A stretch of 21,858 nt of DNA from Candidatus Aminicenantes bacterium UBA4085 (GTDB lineage: Bacteria > Acidobacteriota > Aminicenantia > Aminicenantales > UBA4085). Below the pieces are notes generated by a model. That model was not told where the DNA came from and did not search any database. It was given only the letters and a program-made list of their open reading frames with translations. The translations under genes were made by a program, and so were the position numbers. The stretch is taken from assembly GCA_002383325.1 (NCBI GenBank), contig DFYJ01000094.1:4539-26396 (forward strand), written 5' to 3'. Positions 1 to 7,011 of this stretch are shown here, one piece after another (the stretch's first letter is position 1; the number at the start of each line of letters is the position of its first letter).

Positions 1-1229
1 TCGGCCGCGACTGCCGGCTGAGCTCGCCGGCCTACGCCGCGGCCCTGGCCGAGGGACTGCGCGCGGCCGGCTGCTCGGTCGTCTCCATCGGGACGGTGCC
101 GACGCCGCTGCTCTACTTCATGATCTTCCACCGCAAGCTGGAGGCCGGGGTCATGATCACGGGCTCTCACAACCCGCCCGAGTACAACGGCTTCAAGATG
201 ATGTGCGGGGAGGAGACTCTCTACGGCGAGGCCATCCAGGACCTGCGTCGGCTGATCGAGGCGGACGACCTGCCTGCCGACGGGCCGGGTGAGTGGACCG
301 AGATGGACATCGTGCCCGAGTACACGGCTTATGTCCTAGGGCTGATCAAGCTGGCCCGCCCGCTGTCGGTCGTCATCGACGCCGGCAACGGCACGGGCGG
401 CGTCGTGGCCGGGCCGATCTTCCGGGCCCTGGGATGCCGGGTGACGGAGCTGTTCTGCGACATGGACGGACGCTTCCCCAACCACCATCCCGACCCGACC
501 CTGCCCGAGGCGATGGAGGCTCTGGCCAAGGCCGTGCGCGAGACCGGGGCCGACCTGGGCATCGCCTACGACGGCGACGCCGACCGGCTGGGAGTCATTG
601 ACGACGCAGGCAGGCTCCTGTGGGGCGATCAGCTCATGATCCTGTTCGCCCGCGACATCCTGACCGACCATCCCGGAGCGGCCGTCATCTCCGAAGTCAA
701 GGCCACCCAGACCCTCTACGACGAGATCGCCAAGCGCGGCGGGCGGCCGATCATGTGGAAGACCGGCCACTCCCTGATCAAGAAGAAGATCAAGGAGGAG
801 AAGGCCCTGCTGGCCGGGGAGATGAGCGGCCACCTCTTCTTCGCCGACCGCTGGTACGGCTTCGACGACGCCATCTACGCCTCGGCCCGGCTGGCCGAGC
901 TCCTGGCCAAGTCGGACCGCAGGCTCTCGACCATGCTGTCGGATCTGCCCAAGACCTTCAGCACGCCCGAGATCCGAGTCTATGCTTCGGACGAGGTCAA
1001 GTTTCGGATCGTCGCCGAGGTCACGGCGGCCCTCAAGGCCCGCGTCCCGGTCATCGACATCGATGGTGTCCGGGCCCGTTTCCCTCACGGCTGGGCCCTG
1101 GTCCGGGCCTCCAACACCCAGGCCGTCCTGGTCCTGCGCTTCGAGGCCGACAGCGAGGCCGAACTTGAGTCGATCCAGGCCGAGGTTAAAGGACTGGTCA
1201 CCGCGGCCATCCATAAGCTGGGGCAATGA
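1..1229 (+). CDS. manB: Phosphomannomutase/phosphoglucomutase, 5' end outside window
   Basis: Alpha-D-phosphohexomutase that interconverts hexose 6-phosphate and 1-phosphate in the cytoplasm, here most likely mannose 6-phosphate to mannose 1-phosphate. The frame is open from base 3, where the visible protein begins GRDCRLSSP, the family's N-terminal motif, so only about 30-45 residues are missing. All four family landmarks are visible: the catalytic phosphoserine loop TGSHNPPEYNGFK (codons about 157-195), the magnesium loop YDGDADRLG (about 567-593), the sugar-binding loop GEMSGH (about 819-836) and the C-terminal phosphate-binding RASNTQ (about 1107-1124). The stop codon overlaps the start of the guanylyltransferase gene by ATGA, which implies translational coupling and supports mannose as the substrate. 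Glucose phosphate cannot be excluded, because many members are bifunctional. The GTG at 96 is not the start, since conserved sequence continues upstream. Confidence 0.93.
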   Translation, partial: GRDCRLSSPAYAAALAEGLRAAGCSVVSIGTVPTPLLYFMIFHRKLEAGVMITGSHNPPEYNGFKMMCGEETLYGEAIQDLRRLIEADDLPADGPGEWTEMDIVPEYTAYVLGLIKLARPLSVVIDAGNGTGGVVAGPIFRALGCRVTELFCDMDGRFPNHHPDPTLPEAMEALAKAVRETGADLGIAYDGDADRLGVIDDAGRLLWGDQLMILFARDILTDHPGAAVISEVKATQTLYDEIAKRGGRPIMWKTGHSLIKKKIKEEKALLAGEMSGHLFFADRWYGFDDAIYASARLAELLAKSDRRLSTMLSDLPKTFSTPEIRVYASDEVKFRIVAEVTAALKARVPVIDIDGVRARFPHGWALVRASNTQAVLVLRFEADSEAELESIQAEVKGLVTAAIHKLGQ

Positions 1230-2317
1230 AGAAGCCGGCCCTCGACCTCAAGGCGGTCATCATGGCCGGGGGAAGCGGCACCCGCTTCTGGCCGCTCAGC
1301 CGCCGCCGCCGGCCCAAGCAGTTCCTGCCGATCGCGGGGGCGTCGACCATGATCCGGGAGACGCTCGAGCGCGTCCTGCCTCTCATCCCGGCCCGCGATG
1401 TCTACACCGTGGCCGGGGCCCGGCACACGGCCTCCATCCGCCGCCTCCTGCCCGAGCTGCCGCCGGCCAACGTCCTGGTCGAGCCGGCCGCCCGCAACAC
1501 CGCACCCTCGATCCTGCTGGCCACGGCGGTCGTGCACCGCCGCAATCCCGAGGCCGTGGTGGCGGTCCTGGCCTCGGACCACCTCATCCGGGACCGCAAG
1601 GCCTTCCTGCGCCAGCTCCAGGCAGCGGCCCGGACCGCGGCCCGGCGCGAAGGCCTGGTCACGTTCGGCATCCCGCCGACCTTCCCCTCCACGGGATACG
1701 GATACATTCGCTTTGAGAAGGATGCCGCCTTCGTCTCGGCCGGCCAGACCTTCCATCCGGCGGTCGAGTTCAAGGAGAAGCCCGCCCTCGCTCAGGCCCG
1801 GGCTTTTCTGGCGTCGGGCGACTACCTCTGGAACTCGGGCATGTTCCTGTGGCGGCCCTCGGTCTTCGCCCACAAGCTGGAGGAGCATGCTCCGGACTTC
1901 TTCCGTTTCTGGGTCCGCATCCTGGACGCCCTGAAGGGCCGGTCGGCAGCCCGGCTGAAAGCCGTTTTCCGCGATATCCCAGCCTTGTCGATCGATTATG
2001 CCTTGATGGAGAAGGCCAAGGGGACCGTCGTCCTGCGCGGCGACTTCGGATGGTCCGACGTGGGGGCTTGGTCCTCGCTGTTCGAGGTCTGGCCGGCGGA
2101 CGCGTCCGGCAATGCCGTCCAGGGCGACGTCCTGGCCCTCAGCGCGAGCGGCAACCTGCTCCACAATCCGGGCCGATTCACCGCCCTGGTCGGCGTGCGG
2201 GACCTGATCGTGGTCAACACGCCCGACGCGCTGCTCATCTGCGCCAAGGATCAGGATCAGAGGGTCAAGGAAGTCCTGGATCACCTGGCCCGCGCCGGCC
2301 GGGTCAAGCCCCTCTAA
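1226..2317 (+). CDS. manC: Mannose-1-phosphate guanylyltransferase
   Basis: Nucleotidyltransferase forming GDP-mannose from mannose 1-phosphate and GTP, the donor for mannosylated glycans and GDP-deoxyhexoses. The 363-residue protein opens with the nucleotide-binding signature GGSGTRFWPLSRRRRPKQF (residues 15-33). It continues with EPAARNTAP (86-94), SDH (117-119), STGYGYI (155-161), the FKEKP active-site motif (182-186), WNSGMF (202-207) and FGWSDVGAW (274-282). It stops after about 360 residues, so it is the short monofunctional form without the C-terminal phosphomannose isomerase cupin found in AlgA/long ManC. The ATG overlaps the mutase stop (ATGA), so the pair is coupled. Its TAA stop overlaps by four bases the stop of the convergent Fis-like gene, leaving no room for an intergenic terminator. 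Confidence 0.95.
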   Translation: MKKPALDLKAVIMAGGSGTRFWPLSRRRRPKQFLPIAGASTMIRETLERVLPLIPARDVYTVAGARHTASIRRLLPELPPANVLVEPAARNTAPSILLATAVVHRRNPEAVVAVLASDHLIRDRKAFLRQLQAAARTAARREGLVTFGIPPTFPSTGYGYIRFEKDAAFVSAGQTFHPAVEFKEKPALAQARAFLASGDYLWNSGMFLWRPSVFAHKLEEHAPDFFRFWVRILDALKGRSAARLKAVFRDIPALSIDYALMEKAKGTVVLRGDFGWSDVGAWSSLFEVWPADASGNAVQGDVLALSASGNLLHNPGRFTALVGVRDLIVVNTPDALLICAKDQDQRVKEVLDHLARAGRVKPL

Positions 2318-2574
2318 TGGTTGGAAGCGCGGCCGGTTCCGGCCAGCCAGGCTGATTCCGCGAGGGATTCGCGGTCCGAGGCGGGCAACCGATCATAGAG
2401 GGCGGTCCGGGAGATGTTCAGGATGCGGGCCGTCAGGCTCTTGTTGCTGAAGGTCCGATCGAGCATGTATTCGATGTAGGCGTTCTTGATCTCGTCCAGG
2501 GTGGGCAGCTGCGAGGGATCCCCGTCGCCGGCCCGCGTCCGGGCCTCCAGGAATCCGTCCAGATAACGGCGCAT
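2314..2574 (-). CDS. Small Fis-type helix-turn-helix DNA-binding protein
   Basis: An 86-residue protein whose central part matches the Fis/NtrC C-terminal helix-turn-helix (HTH_8): an acidic helix DEIKNAYIEYML, then NKSLTARILNISRTALYDRL (about residues 44-63), with the usual NKS...A..L.IS...LY.RL pattern. No AAA+ or receiver domain is present, so it resembles a stand-alone nucleoid or regulatory protein rather than a sigma-54 activator. Recognition of the fold is family knowledge; the regulatory role is inference. The start has a good SD (GAGGAG six bases before ATG), lying in a ten-base gap after the stop of the exported-protein gene, so the two are one operon. It may act on the AT-rich region upstream of that operon. 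Its 3' end overlaps the convergent manC by four bases. Confidence 0.75.
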   Translation of the reverse strand: MRRYLDGFLEARTRAGDGDPSQLPTLDEIKNAYIEYMLDRTFSNKSLTARILNISRTALYDRLPASDRESLAESAWLAGTGRASNH

Positions 2575-2584
2575 GGTGCGCTCC

Positions 2585-3157
2585 TCAATAGCTCCTGGCC
2601 AGGCCGATCAACTTGACATTGTTGGACACGGCGTAGGACAGGGCGGCGTTGGCGGCCATGGTCACGATCCAGGCCATGGTTTTGTTGCGCTTGAAGAGGC
2701 TCTTGGCGCTGAAGTAGGAGATGGCGGTGAAGCCGAGCTTGACGGCTCCGAAGGCAAGAGGGCTCTTGACGAAGGGCTTGAGGATGGGATTTCCTTCGGC
2801 CAGTCCGGGGTACTTGAGTGCGGTTGTCGTGGAGAAGTAATCGGCGACATTGAGAGCGACCATGGCCAGCAGGAAGGCGTCGAAGGCGGTCCGGCCGAAG
2901 GCCAACCCGTCCAGGCTGCGGACGAGATAGCGGTGCCCGGGATTGACGGCCATCCGGCTCGGATCCAGGCTGGCGGTGAGAGCGATGGGATCGGAGGCAT
3001 CGCCGACGGGCAGGGTGAGGATGGACAGGGTAGTCAGAGCGGCGGTCGGGATCTCGGTTTCGACCAGAGAGATCTCGATGTCGGCCCGCAGATCGGCGGC
3101 CGGCGCGGCGAAGGCCAGAAAGCTGAACATGACTAGGGTGGCGATGGCTTTTTTCAT
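2585..3157 (-). CDS. Exported/membrane protein with a DUF5658-like domain
   Basis: 190 residues from the chosen start. The N-terminus MKKAIATLVMFSFLAFAAPAAD is a typical signal peptide or signal anchor with a likely cut after APA. A hydrophobic segment covers residues about 93-107, followed by DYFSTTTAL (106-114) and EGNP (121-124), the D..(S/T)T..AL...E.NP pattern I associate with DUF5658. Two more hydrophobic stretches lie near 133-152 and 160-177, so the protein is probably an inner-membrane protein with a periplasmic N-terminal region. An in-frame ATG at 3184 exists, but the SD GAAGGA sits inside that longer reading and eight bases before the ATG at 3157, so the shorter start is preferred. 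Function is unknown. It is operonic with the Fis-like gene and probably expressed from the AT-rich region upstream. Confidence 0.7.
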   Translation of the reverse strand: MKKAIATLVMFSFLAFAAPAADLRADIEISLVETEIPTAALTTLSILTLPVGDASDPIALTASLDPSRMAVNPGHRYLVRSLDGLAFGRTAFDAFLLAMVALNVADYFSTTTALKYPGLAEGNPILKPFVKSPLAFGAVKLGFTAISYFSAKSLFKRNKTMAWIVTMAANAALSYAVSNNVKLIGLARSY

Positions 3158-3585
3158 AATCTCGATTCCTTCGTTGCTGCTCACGACGACTATAGATACA
3201 GCAATATACGCGCCACCACACGATAAATGATGTTATGTAAAAGAAAACAAATGATATAAGAGAATATAGGGCTGTTTTTCCAAACTCTATAAACGATCAT
3301 TAACAGGACACATAGATCGTAAAGGGCCGTTTGGGGCTATAAAAAGTGTTATAATCTATTATTAATGAATAACATATGCAGAATTCAAATCGAAAGACCC
3401 ATTAATGAACATGCTGGCTAAAATGATCTATTATTGGTCATATTCGTCGGCACGCGTCAGAATCCTGCGCCGCAGAGGCCAAGAACTTCCCTATGCTATT
3501 GTAAATAGAAGAGATATTGTATAATGCCGGCTATGAAGAGGCGACCCGGAATTCCCCGAAGGGTCCTCCCGTTCACGGGCGCTTT
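3158..3585. promoter_or_regulatory. AT-rich intergenic control region with short direct repeats
   Basis: About 430 bases without a convincing gene; the core from about 3185 to 3530 is strikingly AT-rich in a GC-rich neighbourhood. Visible structure: ATTAATGAA at 3361-3369 and 3401-3409 (40-base period); ATCTATTATT at 3354-3363 and 3426-3435; ATTGTA at 3498-3503 and 3516-3521; TATAAT hexamers on the plus strand at 3350-3355 and 3520-3525. On the minus strand a possible promoter for the downstream operon has TTGGAA and TTATAT separated by 18 bases, around 3256-3285. No hairpin with a T tract was found after the glycoside hydrolase stop at 3586. The likely role is the promoter and binding region of the minus-strand operon at 2314-3157. 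Confidence 0.5.
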
Positions 3586-5886
3586 TCATCGCCCGGTCGT
3601 CAGCTCCTCGATGGCAGCGGCCACCTTGGCCCGGTGTTCAAGCAGGACCTTGGGATCCTTGGCGTAGGTCTTTCCGTCCGTGAAGATCCCGGCCGGGATC
3701 TTGAGAAGCTTGGCGGCCTCGGCGGCCCGCCCGGCCTTGGCCGGCGGCGCATCGCGAACAACCTTCTCTAGCAGGACGAAGTACTCGTAATCCTCGATGC
3801 CCTCGCGCAGGAGCTCCCAGCGGATTGAGTCGACCGGCCCGCAAAGGTACTTGGCCTTGTCCCGCCCGATATCACGATTGGGAGGGTAGAGAAACCGCCC
3901 GTCTCCGTTGCCCCAAAGATTGGGCTGTCCGAAGGGGACGCCGTAGCCGACCACGTAGGACATCGGGTCCTGCCACGGGTTCTGCGGGGCGTCCGGGGGG
4001 AAGAGGCTGGAGCTCGTCCAGTAATTGGCCCGCCAGACCAGGATGCCCTTCAACCCCCACTGGTGGGACATCCACAACCACATGCGGAGGTTGACGGCCG
4101 CATGATCGATGAACAGAGTCAGCCAGGGGCTTTTGGGCCCGGTGCAGAGGTAGGACCAGAACTCGCGGCCCTTGGGGGCCAGCCCGGCCACCGTTCCGGG
4201 ATCGACCCGGTCGAAGATGGTGCAGCCGATCTCGGAGACGTCCATAATCTCGGGGCCGGGCCGGCGCTCCGTGATGAAGCGGGTCAGGCGGGGGGCGTTG
4301 CGGCGGATCATCTGCATGCCCTCCCGGACGAAGGGGTAGTCCTTGGGATCGGGCTCGTCGAACCAGTAGATGTACTCCCGGCCCAGCCAGCCGCGGGCGG
4401 CCAGATGGTCCTCGACCTGCTTGAGGTACCGGCTGAGCAGGCGGTCGTACTCCGCCGTGCCCTGGCGGAAGCCGCCGAAAACGCCCTCCTGGCGGGAGTA
4501 GAACGAGCCCGTGCCCAGGCCCTCCAGCTTGAGGTTGAAGGCGTTGAACCCAAGCTCGTCCAGGAAGCGGCGGGCGGCTTTGTCGAAGCGGGTGAAGTCG
4601 GCCCTCACGCCGATCGACTCGAGCGGCATCTCGAAGTTCCCGGCCGGAACAAGGTTGGCCGCGCTCCCGGCTTTGGCCAGCGCGATGTCGTCGAACCAGA
4701 CCGTTCCGGTCGTTGTCCCGTCGCTTTTGCGGAAGGCCGGGAATAGGCGGAGCCGGACCGAGGCGACCTCGGCCGGGAATCCCCCGATGTCGGAGGACTC
4801 GGCCTTCCAGGCAAGGCCGGATTTGATGACCTTGAGGAAGGAATAGGCCGGAAGGGGACGTCCGGCGGCATCCAGCGCTTCCAGGAGGACGGTGGCCTCC
4901 TGCCCTTCGGCCGCAGCCCGGATCCAGAGGTCCAGGCGGTAGGCCGCGCCCGGTTCGATCTCGATGGGCTCCGCGGCGGAGGCCTCCACATTGGCGTTCA
5001 GATCGTCGTCGACGACCTTGAGCGAGCGTCCCCCGCCGTGCGGGTCGGCAGCGTCGAATTCGCCTCCCCGCCAGGGCAGGCCGGAGAATTCGACCTCGAT
5101 CGGATAGAGCTCGAAGGGATGAGACGGGGCGATGCGGTGGTCGCGCAGGTTCTGGTGGTAGAGGTCGACGACCCGCTCCAGCTCATCGTCGGTCTCGAGA
5201 TTATGATAGAGCTTGATGTGCGCGGACGGCAGGCCGAAGGAAGAGCGGATCGAGGGGCGGTCGGGCAGCGAGAAGCTCCGCACCGTGAGCGCCAGCGGGA
5301 TGGACTGCCGGAGGGCGCCGGCGGTCAGGCGGATCGAGCCCTTGTATTCGCCCGGCGCGGCGCCGGCCGGGACCCGGACGGTGATCCACAGCGGGTGATT
5401 TTCGCCCCCGGCGGCCGCGAAAGACCCATCGACGGGAGGCAGGGGATCGGGCCACCATCCGGCCTTGCCGGCGGCGTCCGTCGGCGTCGTCACCCGCACG
5501 TATTCCACGTGCTTGATCGAGATGCCGGACGCCGGCAGGATCGCACCTCGGGGGCCGTCTAGATCGGAGGCGTGGACGCCAACGTCATCGAGCCTGACGC
5601 CGGGACGCAGGACGAGGAGGAACGGCTCGAATTCGCCCCCGGCGGCGGAGAGAGAAATGCCCGGGCTCTTGGCCGCGGGCAGGGGGTCATCACGCAGGAC
5701 TTTGTAGGATCCTTCCGCCCACCACAGCGGTCCAAGCGGCCCGTCGGGAAGACGATAGCCGTAGCCGGCGGCCGGGGACGGCTTGACGGCGTAGGCTGCG
5801 ACCGCGGGAACGGCGGCGACGAGAGCCGCGGCAAGGACGGCGGCGGAAGCGGCGGTGAAGGAGCGAAAGCGGGATGAAGGGCTCAT
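3586..5886 (-). CDS. Exported GH123/DUF4091-like glycoside hydrolase with inserted jelly-roll-like module
   Basis: A 766-residue secreted or periplasmic protein, probably acting on glycans. Residues 1-31 form a signal peptide (long Ala/Val core). Residues about 60-205 form a beta-rich N-terminal domain ending in a typical Ig-like strand. A TIM-barrel-like catalytic region follows, with WFDEP at 508-512. In GH123 beta-N-acetylgalactosaminidases an adjacent Asp-Glu pair serves substrate-assisted catalysis, and D510-E511 fits that place. The tail SIRWELLREGIEDYEYFVLLEKV (about 688-710) is the usual DUF4091 ending. Residues about 270-410 look like a carbohydrate-binding jelly roll (PIEIEPGAAYRLDLWIRA, then VWFDDIALAK) inserted into the early barrel. 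The start has SD GGGAGGA five bases before ATG. Family membership is fairly sure; the substrate is not known. Confidence 0.82.
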   Translation of the reverse strand: MSPSSRFRSFTAASAAVLAAALVAAVPAVAAYAVKPSPAAGYGYRLPDGPLGPLWWAEGSYKVLRDDPLPAAKSPGISLSAAGGEFEPFLLVLRPGVRLDDVGVHASDLDGPRGAILPASGISIKHVEYVRVTTPTDAAGKAGWWPDPLPPVDGSFAAAGGENHPLWITVRVPAGAAPGEYKGSIRLTAGALRQSIPLALTVRSFSLPDRPSIRSSFGLPSAHIKLYHNLETDDELERVVDLYHQNLRDHRIAPSHPFELYPIEVEFSGLPWRGGEFDAADPHGGGRSLKVVDDDLNANVEASAAEPIEIEPGAAYRLDLWIRAAAEGQEATVLLEALDAAGRPLPAYSFLKVIKSGLAWKAESSDIGGFPAEVASVRLRLFPAFRKSDGTTTGTVWFDDIALAKAGSAANLVPAGNFEMPLESIGVRADFTRFDKAARRFLDELGFNAFNLKLEGLGTGSFYSRQEGVFGGFRQGTAEYDRLLSRYLKQVEDHLAARGWLGREYIYWFDEPDPKDYPFVREGMQMIRRNAPRLTRFITERRPGPEIMDVSEIGCTIFDRVDPGTVAGLAPKGREFWSYLCTGPKSPWLTLFIDHAAVNLRMWLWMSHQWGLKGILVWRANYWTSSSLFPPDAPQNPWQDPMSYVVGYGVPFGQPNLWGNGDGRFLYPPNRDIGRDKAKYLCGPVDSIRWELLREGIEDYEYFVLLEKVVRDAPPAKAGRAAEAAKLLKIPAGIFTDGKTYAKDPKVLLEHRAKVAAAIEELTTGR

Positions 5887-6054
5887 GCAATCCTCCCTGA
5901 CGAGGGCGCGTCCCGCCTATCTTCATCGATCCGATCCGAAAAAGCAACGCGGTGCGGCAGGCCCTTCATCTTGCGAAAATGCCCCCGGCGGGCGCTTCGA
6001 TGCTCTCCAAGGGCGCGAGGATCCGCATCGCCGGAACAGCCCCGCGCGGGCCGA
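5887..6054. other. Divergent intergenic region, left part
   Basis: This stretch separates the minus-strand glycoside hydrolase from the plus-strand operon at 6101. It carries the SD of the hydrolase (GGGAGGA on the minus strand just before its ATG) and a weak minus-strand promoter possibility, TTGCTT with AAGATA after 18 bases, around 5919-5955. No gene or RNA was recognised. Confidence 0.3.
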
Positions 6055-6083
6055 TTGACGGCCCACGACGTACGTCTTAAGAT
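6055..6083 (+). promoter_or_regulatory. Sigma-70-like promoter with nested palindromes for the EEP-transglutaminase operon
   Basis: The -35 TTGACG (6055-6060) and -10 TAAGAT (6078-6083) are separated by an ideal 17 bases. The predicted transcript begins near 6090, at the edge of the SD GGAGGG (6090-6095), five bases before the ATG at 6101, so the leader is only about 11 bases. Two inverted repeats overlap the promoter: GGGCCG/CGGCCC arms (6048-6053 and 6059-6064) around the -35, and a perfect ten-base palindrome GACGTACGTC (6067-6076) in the spacer. Either could be an operator; no cognate regulator can be named. Confidence 0.5.
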
Positions 6084-6100
6084 GACGGTGGAGGGTTTAT

Positions 6101-7009
6101 ATGCGTAAGCTTCGCGGCCCGCTACCGGCCTTGATCGCTCTGGCTGCTTCGCTGGCCTGCCGCGGCCCGGTCCCCGTTCTGGGCCCCGCCGCGGACGGCT
6201 TAGTCGTAATGACCTTCAACATCCGCCTGAACACCGCCGGCGACGGCCCGAATGCCTGGCCCTTGCGCAGGGACATGGCCGCTTCGACCATACTCTTCCA
6301 CGAGGCCGCGATCGTCGGCCTGCAGGAAGCCCTGCGCGACCAGATTACGGATCTCGAAGCGCGCCTGCCGGGCTATGGCTGGGTCGGGGTCGGCCGCGAT
6401 GACGGGAAGGACGGCGGCGAGTTCAATGCCCTGTTCTACGACAGAGCCAGATTGAGGCTCCTGGAGGGGGCCACCTTCTGGCTGTCGGCGACGCCGGATG
6501 TTCCCGGGAGCCGGGGCTGGGACGCCGCCTGCAACCGGGTCGTCTCCTGGGCCCGGTTCGAGGACAGGGCCACGGGGCGCGTCTTCCATGCTTTCAACAC
6601 CCATTTCGACCATATGGGCGCGACGGCCCGCCGCGAGAGCGCCCTCCTGCTGCTGCGCAGGATCGATGAGATCGCCGGATCAGGCCCGGCGGTGGTCACC
6701 GGCGACTTCAACTGCACCTCCGAGGACGAACCCTACCGGATCCTGATATCCGGCCTGGCGGCCGGCGCCGGCCTGCGCGACGCCCGGACCGCATCCGCTC
6801 TCCCGCCCTATGGCGGAACCCGGTCTTTCAACGGCTTCCGGGCCCAGACCGGTCCCGGATCGATCATCGATCACATCTTCGTCCGCGGACCGGCCGTGGT
6901 GGCCCGGGTCGGCGTCATCGCCGACAAGTGGGACGGCAGGTTTGTCTCGGACCACGAGCCGGTCCTGGCTGAGATCGTTGTCGGACCGGCGGCGGCGGAA
7001 GGACGCTGA
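6101..7009 (+). CDS. Exported endonuclease/exonuclease/phosphatase (EEP) family hydrolase
   Basis: A 302-residue metal-dependent phosphodiesterase or phosphatase of the DNase I/EEP fold. The full catalytic set is visible: N40 in MTFNIR, E76 in GLQEAL, H168 in FNTHFDH, D202 and N204 in TGDFNCT, D257-H258 in IIDHIF, and D284-H285 in SDHEPV. The N-terminus MRKLRGPLPALIALAASLAC is a signal sequence; Cys20 could be lipidated, but the preceding SLA is not a canonical lipobox, so lipoprotein status is uncertain. Exported members of this family cleave nucleic acids, phospholipids or sugar-phosphate esters, and the substrate here cannot be told from sequence. The start is supported by SD GGAGGG five bases before ATG and by the promoter just upstream. 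Only two bases separate it from the transglutaminase-like gene. Confidence 0.88.
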   Translation: MRKLRGPLPALIALAASLACRGPVPVLGPAADGLVVMTFNIRLNTAGDGPNAWPLRRDMAASTILFHEAAIVGLQEALRDQITDLEARLPGYGWVGVGRDDGKDGGEFNALFYDRARLRLLEGATFWLSATPDVPGSRGWDAACNRVVSWARFEDRATGRVFHAFNTHFDHMGATARRESALLLLRRIDEIAGSGPAVVTGDFNCTSEDEPYRILISGLAAGAGLRDARTASALPPYGGTRSFNGFRAQTGPGSIIDHIFVRGPAVVARVGVIADKWDGRFVSDHEPVLAEIVVGPAAAEGR

Positions 7010-7011
7010 CC

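Noticed and set aside
1085..2284. Long antisense open frames over manB-manC, and similar frames opposite or shifted within fhs, recA, corA and uvrA
   Set aside because: They are artefacts of GC-rich codon use; the real frames carry complete family motifs, while these have Arg/Pro/Gly-rich sequences with no recognisable domain.
3517..3771. Plus-strand ORF starting near the TATAAT at 3520
   Set aside because: Most of it is antisense to the glycoside hydrolase 3' end, has no SD and shows no domain; the TATAAT lacks a well-spaced -35.
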